Source: Phytophthora colocasiae (lineage: Eukaryota; Oomycota; Peronosporomycetes; Peronosporales; Peronosporaceae). From it: a stretch of 64,000 bases of DNA. The stretch covers positions 186,001 through 250,000 of the forward strand of contig JAGKQI010000024.1 of the NCBI GenBank assembly GCA_018806915.1, written 5' to 3'. The translations under genes were made by a program, and so were the position numbers. Positions 1 through 12,568 of the stretch are shown piece after piece; the first letter of the stretch is position 1; each line of letters opens with the position of its first letter. The notes under the pieces were generated by a model. It had not been told where the DNA came from. It made no database searches and worked only from the letters and a program-made list of their open reading frames with translations.

Positions 1-2307
1 AAGGCCTTTTACGACAATCATGGCATTGAAGTCCAGCCGACGGTTCGATATGCGCATCAGACGAATGCTACTGCGGAACGCGCCAACCGGACGATTGTGA
101 CTATCGGGCGCAGCATGCTTCACTTCGCACGTTTGGACAAGACGTTTTGGGCGGAAGCGGCGATGACGGCAATTTACATCAAGAATCGACTGCCGTCACC
201 CAAGGTCCCAGGAAGACGCCGTTTGAGATTGTGTACAAGAGGAAGCCCAACGTGAAGCACATGCGCGTTTTCGGGTGCAAGGCCTACGTCCTGACGCCGA
301 AGGAGAAGCGACTCAAGTGGGACCCCAAGGCTCGTGAAGGAATTTTCATGGGCTATGAAGAGCGTTCGAAGGCGTATCGCGTTTATGACATCGAGGCGGG
401 CCAGGTAGTGATTTCTCGCGATGTCACTTTTGACGAATCGACCTTCGACGACGCCAATGTTGTTGTGGATGATGATGAAGATGTCGAAGATGCTGCGGAT
501 ATCCTTGAAGACCTCGAGATTTCGAACGACCATGGAACGCGTGAATTCAAGCAGGCTGGGAAACGCAAGGCTCGTTCTAATGCTGAGGATCGTGAACATG
601 TTCGTCGACCGCGTCGCAGCGCCGGATTAGAAGAAGCAAGCGCTCCAGACTCTGACCATCAAGAAGCCAAATCTGAAGACAATGATGATGATGACTCGAC
701 TCAGCCGATGTACTGGCGTGCGAGTGCCAATGCAGTGGAGACGAGTGACAGCGCCGAGCCGAAGACGTTCCAAGATGCTGTGAGCGGCGAAGACCAAGTC
801 CACTGGCGGAAGGCGATCCGAGCAGAACTCAAGTCGATGCGACTTCGTGGAGTGTTTCGTGGCGCCAAATTACCGAACAACCAACGCGCGGTCGGAACCA
901 AGTGGGTGTTCAAGATCAAGCGTAAAGCCGACGGGTCCATCGAGAAGTACAAGGTTTGACTCGTCGCGAAAGGATTTGTGCAGAAGTATGGCATCGACTA
1001 CACCGAGACGTTTTCGCCGGTGGTCAAGTACGTCACGCTGCGAATGATCATCGCTGTGGCCAAGTTCTTCAATTGGCCTCTCGACCAACTTGATGTTGTC
1101 ACGGCGTTCCTGTACGGCTTGATGAAGGAGAAGGTGTTCTGCAGTGTTCCAGAAGGCGTGGAACTTGATGACGGCTACGACTGCGTGGAACTGCTCAAGG
1201 CGATCTACGGTCTCAAGCAAGCTTCTCGAGTGTGGAATGAGACTTTTTGACGAGTATGTGCGCTCCATCGGATTTCGCGTTTCGAGCTACGATCCGTGCC
1301 TCTACATCAAGATTGTCGATGGTGACTGCGTTCTGATGCTGGTGTACGTCGACGATGTTTTGGTGACCGGAAGCTCTTCGACGATCATTGCTGAAGTCAA
1401 GAAACAGCTCAAGGCACGATTCGAGATGACCGACAGCGGCAAATGTTCCTTCATTCTGGGGATTGAGGTGGTCGACAATGCGGATGGCAGTGTCACATTG
1501 AGTCAAGCTCGCTACATCAACGACATCCTGGAGCGCTTTGGCATGCAGAACTGCAAACCTGCTGCCAGTCCAGTCGACCTCAGCATGAAGCTCGTTGCCA
1601 GTGACGTCTCGACCAAGTTGGATGCGCCGTTTCGCGAAGCTGTCGGTGCTCTCATGCACTTGATGACGTCGACTCGCCCGGACATTGCTTTTGCAGTTGG
1701 TTACGTTTCGCGCTTCATGGAGAATCCTCAAGTCGAGCACTGGATTGCAGTCAAGCGCATCTTCCGTTACCTTCAGGGCACCAAGTCGCATGGACTCCGT
1801 TTTTCGCCGACCAAGGGAATCGACTTTCGTGGCTATTCGGATGCAGACTGGGCTGGTGACCACAGTGACCGCAAGTCGACTTCAGGCTACCTGTTTCAAG
1901 TTCTTGGCGGACCTGTGTCGTGGGGATCCAAGAAGCAATCGAGTGTGTCTCTTTCCACGAGTGAAGCCGAGTACATTGCGCTCAGTCTGGCAATCCAAGA
2001 AGGCAAGTGGGTGCACAAGCTTCTGTGTGAGATCCTTGACGCTGCAGGCGAAGACATCCCGGATCTGAAGATTTTCGAAGACAATCAGTCGTGCATCAAG
2101 ATGACGAAGAACCCTGTGAACCATGGCCGCGCGAAGCACATCGACATCAAGTACTACCACATCCGTGATGAAGTCAAGCGCAGTGAAGTGATCGTCGAGT
2201 ACTGCGAGACCACGACCATGCTGGCCGACATCTTGACCAAGGGACTCGGCGGACCTCGTCACAAGGACTTAACGACGGCTCTTGGCGTTCAAGCGTGTTC
2301 GCATTGA
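1..2307 (+). pseudogene. copia pol: integrase C-terminus, RT, RNase H (broken)
   Basis: Frame 1 opens with the integrase catalytic glutamate region (NATAERANRT). A frameshift near 190-215 moves the reading to frame 3, which carries the integrase tail (KTPFEIVYKRKPNVKHMRVF) and the start of RT. An in-frame TGA at 957-959 sits where copia RTs have an arginine before LVAKGF, so a single CGA to TGA change is likely. Near 1245 a run of five T shifts reading to frame 1; four T would keep RVWNETF joined to DEYVRS. Frame 1 then holds the RT active site YVDD (about 1345), RNase H motifs SDADWAGDHSDRKSTSGYLF and STSEAEY, and the family C-terminus LADILTKGLGG. The copy cannot make a full polyprotein, but the lesions are few and simple, so decay is recent. 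Confidence 0.85.
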
Positions 2308-2314
2308 GAGGGGC
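2306..2314 (+). other. copia polypurine tract
   Basis: GAGAGGGG begins inside the pol stop codon and is followed by C and then TGTTG, the usual start of a copia LTR. It would prime plus-strand DNA synthesis. Confidence 0.6.
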
Positions 2315-2512
2315 TGTTGCAGGTGATCCAATACGATCCCGCAATGATTACGGTAAGATGTTTACGCCACCGATGATTAGACGAGTAGGATGATTGGACG
2401 AGTACAGAATGTTGGTGATTGGATGCACCAAATGATTGGATGCAGACCAGGTAGAGAAAACAGTGTAAGCTCATATCAATCAATCACTTCTGAATTTCCA
2501 TTCTACCCCTCA
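2315..2512 (+). repeat. probable copia 3' LTR
   Basis: Starts TGTTGC right after the polypurine tract and can end at CA at 2512, just before the family A gag reading begins. It holds imperfect repeats of GATGATTGGA. The right end is inferred from the change of sequence style, because the 5' LTR is not in the window for comparison. Confidence 0.5.
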
Positions 2513-2513
2513 A

Positions 2514-5500
2514 GTGACTTCCCTCGCCTCGGCCTCCTCGCCCCAAGCTTCGGCAGTCCTCCCCTCGCAAGACAACCTCTACCACGACCTTCTTCAAGTG
2601 ATCGATCTGTGTTCAGATTCGGCAACTTCCGGCCAGTCCGTGGACGAAGTGAAATCAGAACCCGGACACTCTGAAGAACGTGTTCCCACAGTCCCCGAAG
2701 TCCGAAGACGCACCAATGTCTGATGACATGGCGATCAAGTCTGAAGAGTCTCTGAAGACACCGTCTGATGAGTCTGGGAGGGCTGATTCGCTTGACGGGG
2801 AACGAGAACTGAGGTATGTGCGTCGTGAGCTCCGCCGTTGGAGAGATATGGACACAGGCAAAGTCATTCCGCCTAGCATTGAATATATGTGGCCAACGAC
2901 GAAGCCTAGTGCTGATGCTTTCCAGAAAGCCGCTGCAGCGACCGGCGACTACATCAAATGGCGATGTTCCTCCGTTTTCCCCGAGGATATGTGGATCTCC
3001 GAGTTTCACGCGAGGCGTCATAGTTTTGGTTGGATCCAAGACCTATCTTATGTCGAGATTCCGATGAGCACGTTGACAGCACCGGAGTGTGTGGCTGTTC
3101 TTCAGACAATGTTGTACGAGGCAGGATTCGAATTCCAGAATCTCCTCCCAACCTGGCCCCAGACGCAGGCGTCAGCCGTCGTTGGGTCTCAAGTACGCAG
3201 TGTGGCGTCCGAACTTCAGAGTCGACTCGCAGTAGAATTGGTTGAGTGGGCCACAGTGACCGCCAGGTTACAAGTTTGCCGACTCCCAGAAAGCATGAAG
3301 CAAGAAGACACAGCTGGCAAGAACGAAGCAAACGGTGTATTACCTGATGAAAATGCTGACCTACAAGGACAACGGCTGATCATGCGACTCCGGGTAACCG
3401 GACTCCGAGTGACGCACAGCTCTGATGGTTCCAGCAGTGACGAGCCGCCGCAGTCCAAGCGCTTACAGCAGAGACCGCCGCGCCCACAAATCCCGTCGAC
3501 ACCGTCAGCTTTATCGACGCCATCGCTATCTTCACTGCCGCAGTACGAGAGCCGCTCTGATAACACGCGACCAGAGTCTGAAAATCCAATGTCCGGAGAT
3601 CACAGCATCTCTCAGACTCAGATGTCGGACGTGCCAATTCCCAGTGTCATTGGGACCTCAGACGACCAGTCGTCGGGTTTCCAGACTTCACGAGGAAGCT
3701 CTACGGACTCGTCCTTGATGTCCATGAGTCGAGGGGCGGCATCACATATGCCGCCGCCCACAGGAAGTCTGGCGTTAATCGCTCAAGGCGCTGATGTAGG
3801 AGGAACAGTCTCTGAAGGCATGGGGATCCAAGTGACGCGAACGCTGTTACCAGTGAAACCAGAGTCCGAGGATGTCGACATGCCGGAAGAGAGACCAGAG
3901 GTGCCGGGTGCGGGGTCTGGAAACCAGGTGTCTGTCGGAAGTTCTTCACGGGATTTCAAACAATTGTCTCCGGAGATTCTGCCTGTATCTGCCTCCACCC
4001 AAAGCGAAAGTCACCAGAGCCACCGCCAAAGTGTGAAGAGTGAAGACCTTCCGAGATCACCGTCCCGACGCTTGAGTTCCATTGCGTCGAGTCGTACGAA
4101 GTCTGAAGCTCGAAGCTCTCAGAGATCAGGACCTGCCCAGATTGAGTTGAACGTCATGAGGCAACAGCAGGAGTGGCAAAGCCGGATGGAGCAAGCGCAG
4201 ATGGAGTTCTTGGCCCGAGAACGCTTGGAGACCATGGAACGCGATCGTCGTCGAGAGCAACGTGACTTGGAGGCAAGGCGCGAAATTCAGACGCTCACCG
4301 AGCGCTTGTTGAAGTCAGAAAACGCGAGGCTGGAGGCTGAGAGACGCGCCGACGATGCTGAAGAACGCAGAAGTCTGGTATCTGAAAGCAAGCTCAGGAA
4401 TCGCAGCGCGGCAGAGTTGGAAACTCTGAAAACGGAGCTCCAGAACTCTGAAAACCAACGTCTGGAATCAGTGTTTGCTGAACGCTGGCGACAGAGAGAG
4501 GCTGAGACTGAAGCCGAACGTGCGCGTGCGACTGACGAGATGAAACGGGACTGGATTTCTCAAATAGAAGCCTTACAACAGCGAATGAAAGTCATGGAAG
4601 CCGAGCGCGACAGGGAGAAAGAAAGTTCTCAGAACATGCAACGGTTCCAAGCCGGTCAGTTGAGAAACCTTCGAGCGACATTATCCCAAGTTCAAGAGGC
4701 GCGGAGGGTCGGTCACCCTGATTCGGCAACTTCGAACCAAGTGTTACATACCGGCAACCCTGAAGTTGCAACTATGTATCCAGTATCCGGATCAGAAATC
4801 AGAAGTGACGCAAGAAGGGTTGGGGTTGAACCCATGTCACATTCACCGGCTCTCAATACGGAATCTCGAGAGGTTGCAACCTTCCAGCAAGGCACCCCTG
4901 CACGAAGCACGGGGACGAAGCGAGTGAAGCCTGAGAGGAATGGCGGCGCTACTGCTGCTACGGCCACCCACGTGATTCAAGCGACCTCGGTGACAGAGAC
5001 CAAGGGTGATACTAGACGTGCGCCTACTCCGAGACGAGATCCGCCGCAGAAAACTGAAGCTAGACGGCCTAATGGAGATCGAAGAGCGTCTCGCAGAGCG
5101 AAGCGTCATGATAGAGCACCAGACTCTGGTGGAGACTCTGACAATTCAAGCTCAGACTCTGCGAGCTCGTCATCGGAGGATTCAGAGCCAGGTGAAGTGG
5201 TGAATCTGACGGCAGCAACTCAAGCACAAGCCGGAACCACACTTCTGACGCTAAGGCCGTTCATGAACTCGAACAACCTTGGGGAATTCGACCCCAGAGC
5301 TACCCTCAGGGAACGTGTCCACTGGTGGGAGCGGTTTACGAATATGGCTTCTCAAGGAGGTTGGTCGACTAAGACGCGCATCCAGGAACTTAAGTTGAAG
5401 CTCCTGTGTCTGCGCGAGACTGGATTTTTTAACCAGCTACCCAAAAGTGTGTCCCGTGACTGGAAAGAGCTGTCTTCAGAGTTCAAGAAGCGTTATTGCA

Positions 5501-6475
5501 AAGCTCGGTCATCGTATTCTGAGAGATACTTCACTATGGCTATGAAAGACTCTGAGACTCCGCTTGAATTTTTCTACCGACTTAATTCTGCCGCTGGAAA
5601 AGCTGACATCGATTTCCGGAAGTCGTCCAAGCGTCTTGAGAAGCATGTACTGCGATTCATCACGAAGCTTAAGGATGCACGCCTGAAAACGTCGCTGCAA
5701 GGTCAGAGATTTCGACGAATTTCAGATTTGGAATATGCGTTGCAGCAAGATGAAGATGTGTGGCGAACTGGTGACCAAGAAATGACCCTGCCAAGTCTCG
5801 AGACTTCCGGGCTGACAATATTCCGCGAGGACAGTTCAAGCCCAAGCGTGTGCATCGGACTTATGTCGCAAGAGATATGGATTCTGAAGACTATGACTCT
5901 GACAACTCTGAAAATCATAAGGAATCTCTGAAATCCAATCAGGATACCAGAGATCAGACAGGTGATTCAGAACTCCAAGTGCGACTTCAGAGTCTACCCG
6001 CGATGAAAGTACTGCGCAGGCATCTTCGAACAATTCAAAGGCTCCACCAAGTGCAGATTGGACGCAGACTCTGACGAATGAGGTATATCGAGTGATGGAT
6101 AACATGGGATGGCGTCCGCCGCCCCAGTCCCCGTCTGGATCGTCAGGTCAAGGATTCCACCCGAGGCGTCATGAAAATAGTGGCTACTGGAACAAGTTCT
6201 GTGAAAAGTGTCAACGCTCAGGACACTCAGAGGAAGATTGCTGGAGAGACGTCACGTGTGACCGATGTCAGGAAAAGGGACACCCGAGTCGAATGTGTCG
6301 GATGCCACCCTGTGAAGTATGTGGAAGACTACACCCTGGAAAACCCTGTGAAGATCTGAAAGCTCTGGAAGCACTCAAGCAACTCGCTCGACAAGGTGCA
6401 CTCAAGGACATGCCGAACCACCTACGGGAGAAACTCCTGAGTGATGAGGCAGACTCTGGGAAGCCGTTAAACTAA
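2514..6475 (+). pseudogene. family A gag (frameshifted)
   Basis: The longest uninterrupted part runs from about 2680 to 5931; its first ATG is at 2719. A short upstream frame (ATG 2514) has similar Ser/Glu-rich content and probably joined it through a frameshift near 2678. The protein has a Ser/Pro/Asp-rich N-terminal half, a long Arg/Glu/Gln-rich coiled coil (about 4130-4720), an acidic Ser tract and a gag capsid-like domain at about 5230-5790. Frameshifts near 5840-5930 and 5960 lead to frame 2, which ends with two CX2CX4HX4C zinc knuckles (CEKC...C, CDRC...C, 6210-6300) and a third CX2CX3HX4C. At well over 1,000 residues it is much longer than usual gypsy gag, mainly because of the coiled coil. 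The stop at 6473-6475 lies next to a slip heptamer. Confidence 0.75.
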
Positions 6476-6513
6476 TATGCCCGTCGGATGGGGATCCGAA
6501 ACGCGCCGGGCAT
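6466..6513 (+). promoter_or_regulatory. putative -1 ribosomal frameshift signal, family A
   Basis: GTTAAAC at 6466-6472 is directly followed by the gag stop TAA. Reading -1 gives GTT AAA CTA, which continues open into the protease frame. Four nucleotides later comes an outer stem ATGCCCG (6477-6483) with CGGGCAT (6507-6513). Inside it is a hairpin TCGGAT-GGGG-ATCCGA (6484-6499), then a 7-nt linker before the closing strand. Family B has the same heptamer and the same fold topology with different bases. Confidence 0.65.
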
Positions 6514-9500
6514 GGCGTTACCCCAGAGTTGTGTGTTCTAGTGTGTGTAGGACCAGAGCTGAGAAAGATTCACGATAACACTCAACAATGCATGACTACT
6601 TTTGCCCAAGAATCGACCATACCTTCTGGAAACTCAGGGAACGAGTTATCTGAGATCGCTGACGACACCGATCCGACACCAGACGACTCAGTGTCGTTCA
6701 GGTTGAAGGATGGCGAGTGTTATGGCTGGTGGGAAGACAACTATCCTGACCGTTCAAAGAGGGATGTGGTGATGGTGTATGGTGCGGTGAATGACCATCG
6801 AACCAAGATTCTTCTGGACACTGGTGCGACCATAAATGTTCTGAGTTACGACTTTGCGCGTAAGCTCGGACTCAGACTCAAGTCGCACAAGCAGACCAAA
6901 GTGTCGGGGATGGGTGGTGTTCCAACCTATATCGGTGCCAGCGCTGAGATCAAGTTGACACTTGGGCCAAGAGTGGTATATATTGTGGATGTTTGGGTCG
7001 CGAATATCGGTGAAGGAATTGACGTGCTTCTGGGAATGGGTTTTATGTTTGCTGCCGGAGTGAGAATTAGTGCTCGTGAAGGTCTGGTATCGTTGCCAGA
7101 CGAGGTAGTGGTGATGATGTGTAATTGGGAACCTGGTGATCACATTGGTCGTACCAGGTCGGTTAGACCATGTGAGGCTGTTCTTCTGAGTCCAGGCGAA
7201 GAATTTGTTGTCCGAATTGACTATGGGCCAACGAACCCCCAAAGGGAAGTCGTGTGGGCCGGACGCGGTGACCGCTGGGTTACCCAGCTGATCTATGCGG
7301 GCCTGATCTTCGGCCTGTGGCCGTTCGCGTGGTAAACATCTCCGATAAAAACACGTGGGTCAATGAACTTTCTGATGTCGCGAGGATCGTGGAATATGGC
7401 TTCTTCCCAAGGCATGGACGTTTCGTGCGTCCAGGTTCCGCTGCCTATCGTGATTGGGAGGTTCTGATTCTGGAAAGCACCCCGTCACCAGAGACTAAGA
7501 AACGTATGAAGAGAGAGGCGGAGTTGGAGGCTTTGATGCCGCAGCCCCCGTGTGTAGATCGCCCGGACTACCCATGGCCGACTGAAATACTGCAACGTCC
7601 AAGGTTCGACAACGCTCGAGTGCAGTTCGTGAAACCAGAGTCACCACCGACCGTGAAACGAGTACGCTTCGCCCTGGATGCATTCACCCAGACGGAGAAT
7701 GGTTGCTCCGGCGAGTCAACGGGAAGTGCGGACATCAGTACAGATACCAGAGATTTGGAAACATCCTCTGAAAGTACTCCACATACGGACCCTGGTGACT
7801 CGTCCGTTGTTATTGCCGGTGACGTCCTTGACTCAAAGCCTGAGTGTCTATTAGGTGACTTTCAGACCCCTGGGTTACCCGCGGACGATTTCGACCTAAT
7901 GGATGAATCCTGGGATATTCCCATTCAGGGGATGCCTGGAACGCCTGTGGAAAAATTACGAGTGGAATACGAGCGGTGCATGAATGTTTCGAATGAAGAA
8001 TTGGACTTGGAGCCGGGTGTATATATGCGAGAAGGCACGGAACTCCTCGCTCAATTACGTGACCAACTGGTAATGTTGCCTGAGCTGGAAGAATTGACAC
8101 CAGAGTGTGATATCGACAGCGCTGATGTTGGAGAACCAGGAAAGACGACACCAGAAATGGAGAAGAAACTGCGTGATATTCTGAGGTACCACAGGAAAAT
8201 ATTCCTGGGAGATGGCAATGCAGCACCCGCACCGGCAAGGGGCGTGGTCTGTGATCTAGATGTGGGAGATGCCAAACCGGTAGCTCAACGTCCGAGATCC
8301 GTCGCTCCTCATCTCATGCTGAAGGTATACGAGCTTCTAAAGAAACTCCTGGAAACTGGTTTGATCGAGTACTCCAACTCCCGTGGGCATCTCCTATTGT
8401 GATCGTTCTCAAGAAGAATGGTGTTGACATACGGATGTGCATCGACTATCGCATCGTGAATGGCTTCATTCAACTGTCGCGTTACCCTCTACCTCTTATT
8501 GACGATCTCTTAATTGGTTTTGAGGCTGCCATGTGGTTTATGAGCCTGGATATGGCTAGTGGTTTCTGGGCGATCAGGATGACGGAGCGCGCACGACTGA
8601 TATCAGCTTTCATTTGCCCGTTTGGACATTTTCAGTGGGTAAGGATGCCGTTTGGTCTGAAGAACGCCCCTCTTGTGTATCAGGCTATGTTAGACAATTG
8701 CCTGTGGGGATTCGTGAGACTGTCACCAGAAGAAGAAGCTGAAGTTGACGCGGAAGTTCTGGAATTTCTGCAACTCCAGCCTCAGGACTCTAAAAAGCAT
8801 CTTTCAGACTCTGAGAACCATACTCCGATTTCAGAGATACCAACCCTCACAAGTCAGATGACCGTCTTTCAGAGGAATATTCCCGTCCCCACATGCATGG
8901 GCCCAGTCCTGGGGAGGAGTTCATACATCGACGACATCGCACATGGAGCACCGACTTGGGACCAATTATGTGACGATTTGAATGCCCTGCTTTTCAGGCT
9001 TCGCTATTGGAACATTTCTGTGAGTTTGCCCAAGAGCGAGTTCGGGAAGTTGTCGATACCGTACCTATCCCACGAAATCAGTGCCGAAGGTCTGAGGGCA
9101 ACACCTAAGATTGTCAAAGGAGTTGAAGAACTGCCATTTCCGTCTACGTTGAAGGGAGTTCAGAGTTTCATGGGAAGCCCTCAACTATTACAACAAGTTT
9201 ATTGAGGATTTACCGGTGATTGCTGCTACCCTCTATGAGCTGACGGACGAGCAGATCCGTGCTGGACGAGACCTGACTCGTGCAAAAGAGGCGTTCGAGA
9301 TTCTGAAACGCAAGATAGTCTCTACTCCACTACTCAGACATCCAGATCGAACCAGACCGTTTGTTGTTATTCCGCACGCGAACCCTTGGGCTGCTTCAGC
9401 GGTCTTAGGACAAGAATATGAGGGAATAATACACCCAGTCCGGTTTACGGGTCGTGTCCTGAACGATGCCGAACTCAGGTATCATATCGCTGAGAAAGAG

Positions 9501-12181
9501 GTGATTGCGATCCTCAGAGTGTTGGAAAACTTCAGAGCTCTGGTGGAGTCAAGTCCGGTGATTGTGGTCTATACCAGATACTCTGTCCTGAAGTGGTTGC
9601 TGACATCGAACTCCACCGACGGCAGAAACGCCAAGTGGGGTATGAAGTTGTCGCAGTGGAACCTGGAGATCCGCCGGGTACAGCGTGACGAAGATGGACT
9701 CCCAGCTATACTCGGTGCGGGCATTACCCCCAGGGAGCATCTGGACGAGGTCTCTGAAAATCTGATCCCAGTTAAGGGGCGAGTCAAGCCGCCAGTTCCT
9801 ATCAGTGTGGAAATGCTGGAAGCAGATTATCAGGGCTATGTTCTGAGTTTTGATGGTGCCGCAAAGACGTCTACCGGTCTGGGAAGCTGTGGGTGTATAC
9901 TCTGGGAACTCCCGGGGTGGAGCGTTCTGGAAGCCCGAGGGTTTCCCCTGACGGATGTCACGGTGAATGACTCGGAATACTGTGGCCTGAATTATGGTCT
10001 CAAGATGGCACTCGACCACGGAATACAGGAGTTGGTGGTTGTGGGAGATTCGCGCATCGCGATACAACAGGCTCAGGGACTAATCAACTGCAATCAGCCT
10101 AACTTGCAACGGAGGTTGGCCGAATTTGAGTCTCTGAAAAACAAGTTTCGGACTCTGAAGTTGGTGCATGTGAAGCGCGAGTTTAACCAAGCAGCGGATT
10201 ACCTGACCTCGAAGACTTTGACTCTTGGGGAAGCTTGGCAGGTGCAAGACGAGGATGAACTCATGCACCTGCAACTGGTATCCAAAGTCCATGAGAAACT
10301 GATGAAGCCTTGCTCAGCCCCGGACATGGAAGCTCAAGAGCCAAAAATATCAGACTCTGAAGAACGTAATGCGTCACCAGAGTCTGAGAATGTTTTTGAT
10401 CCGGAATCCGCACCCCTACCTCGATCGGCCAGAGTGTTGATCGCTGTAACCCGTGCCCAAGCTCCGCCTGACGCTAATCTGCCTGAGGGTGATGGCGAAC
10501 GAGAACCTTTGGGACCTTTGGAGTTCCAGGCAGAACGCTGGCGACGGATCAAGGCGCATCAGAGCCAGGACCCGTACTTGGTTGAACTCATGAAGTTTCT
10601 GAAAGGTGACGTGGGAGATTTACCACGACCCCGAGTCAGGAAGCTTGCCAGAGTTGCTGAGGACTTCGTTCTGGATTCTAGAGATGTACTATATCGCCTG
10701 AGTCGCGCTACTCGAGAGCGGCCCCGGGACAATGTTGACGAACTCAGACTGGTGGTTCCCAGAGACTTGTATCCGGACTTGTTACACTATGCTCATGAAG
10801 ACTACCAAGGTGGGCATCAAGGAATCAGGAAAACCTTTGAGAAGTTGAGTTCGGAATTTTACTGGTTGGGTATGTATGCCGATGTGGAGAGATTTGTGAA
10901 GGAATGCGTAGACTGTGCCAGTGGCAAGGGGCGACCCCCAAATCCTGGACCGTCCCCTGGAAATATTGAGCCCAGCCGGCCATTTGAAGTGGTGTCTATG
11001 GATTTTGTGACCCACATGCCGAAATCCGCACGTGGAAACACATTTCTCTTGCTGTTCCAGGATATGTTTTTGGGATACGTAATGTGCACGCCAATGAGTG
11101 TCACCACTGCTCAGGATGTAGCAGAGGCTTATGAGGAACGCGTTTTCAGAAACTTTGGTGCTAGCTCTCTGATTCGTCATGATCAAAGATCCTCGTTTTA
11201 TGAGTGAGGTGTTCAAGTGTTTCAGGGAACTTTTGGGTAGCAGACAACGAGCTACTCTAGGGTACCGGCCTCAAGCCAACGGCCAGCAGGAGAGATCAGT
11301 ACAGACTGTGGTGCGCGCGATTAAGGCATATATCTCTGAAGCTGATCAAAGTGACTGGGATGATCACGCCGAACGTCTGATGTTTGCCCTGAACACGTCA
11401 TTCGATGCCACCCGTCTGGAGACGCCTTTCTACCTGGTACATGGTTGGGATGCTCATGGGACGGTGTCCGCTATGCTTGGACCCAAGCCATCGACGACTC
11501 AAGAGCGAACTGCGTACGAATGGAGACGGAAGATGCAACGAGACTATAGCTATGCTCTGGCATGTGCCGAAGATCTCCAGAAGAAGGCAAAGCGTGACCG
11601 GTCTGAAGAACAGACCAGAAAGTGGAACGAGTTATCAGAGCGTCTGAAGTCAGGTTTCGCTATAGGCGACGCTGTATGGCTCTACATCCCTAAGGTACAA
11701 ACGGGATTGAGCAGAAAACTAGCACACATGTGGCACGGACCCTTCAGGATCGAGGAGATGCTGGACGATTTCAGAGTACGACTCAAGGTTGAAGATACCG
11801 GCTACCGCGTGAACCCCTGGGTCCATGTGAGCCGTCTGAAGCCAAGGGCTCTGTTACCCCAGACGACCCACGGTGGAACTCCAGATTCCAGAAGATGATG
11901 ATTTTGACGCCGCCCTGTTACCAGAAGATAGTTGGGAACCTGATATTGAAAACGGCGAGTATGAAGTGGAGAAGATTCTGGATACCCGCTGGAACAAGCG
12001 TACCAGGACGTCCAGACGCCTGCGCGAATATTTGATTAAGTGGAAAGGTTACGATGAAACTGAGTGGTTGCCGTTATCGAAGTTGAACTGTGGAGCATTA
12101 CTTTACGAATTCAACCAGAGTGCACGAGCACGAGCCCGTTTTCAGGCGATGCAGGCTGGAGACGATCATCCCAGAGTCTAA
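6466..12181 (+). pseudogene. family A pol: PR, RT, RNase H, second RNase H, integrase, chromodomain
   Basis: Protease LLDTGATINVL lies near 6810. Frame changes near 7310, 8398, 9195, 11185 and 11885 show at least five frameshifts. RT spans about 8200-9200 with IDYRIVNG, SLDMASGFWAI, PFGLKNAP and active site YIDD at 8924; roughly 75 unusual residues separate the PFGLKNAP helix from YIDD. The first RNase H (about 9330-9620) has HAN where DAS is expected and YTRY where YTDH is expected, so it looks catalytically dead. A second RNase H (about 9835-10220) keeps FDGAA, NDSEYCGL and VGDSRIA. Integrase follows with a Zn-binding HH-CVDC region (about 10790-10920), SMDF, IRHD and NGQQERS as catalytic D, D, E; a chromodomain (EYEVEKILDTRW to WKGYDETEW) lies at 11955-12080. 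It is followed by a convergent gene. Confidence 0.85.
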
Positions 12182-12568
12182 TAACTCTGAAAACACATCT
12201 GGAAGTCTGATATCTAAAGGATTTCAGATATTGACTTTTAGAGTGTGGTAATCTGAGTGCGTGTTTTCAGAGACCTATTTCTGGAATTCGTGCGTTTGGA
12301 TATGTGATCGACCATGTTACTGCTTATATAAAAACGACTGTGTGAATGTGAATATGGAAGTGAGTTTGTGGAGAATTAAGTACTGGAGGATACGAAGTTA
12401 TGAATAATGAGATGAGGAGAACAAACGTGATTAAGTGGAAGTGATATTGAGAGATTACGGGATTATGGAGCTACACTGAGGCCGGGGATTTACGTCACAA
12501 ATGCAGACAACTATTTGGCTTCTCGAAGATGCAGCCTTCCCGTGGGCACCATGGTGGACACCTGAGCT
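12182..12568 (+). other. convergent spacer between pol and antisense gene (family A)
   Basis: This 387-bp stretch separates the 3' ends of pol and the opposite-strand gene. I see no gene. It has several TCTGAAAAC/TTTTCAGA words in both orientations and would hold the 3' ends of both transcripts; no clear polyadenylation signal can be assigned. Confidence 0.6.

Larger units (their letters stand above)
1..2512 (+). mobile_element. Ty1/copia retrotransposon, 3' part
   Basis: The end of a copia-type integrase, then reverse transcriptase, RNase H, a polypurine tract and a probable short 3' LTR. The domain order (integrase before RT) and the copia RNase H motifs define the superfamily. The 5' LTR, gag, protease and most of the integrase lie outside the window. 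Base composition and word usage change sharply near 2513, where family A begins. Confidence 0.85.

Noticed and set aside
2390..2674. 94-codon frame over the copia LTR and family A start
   Set aside because: It crosses an element boundary and matches no protein.
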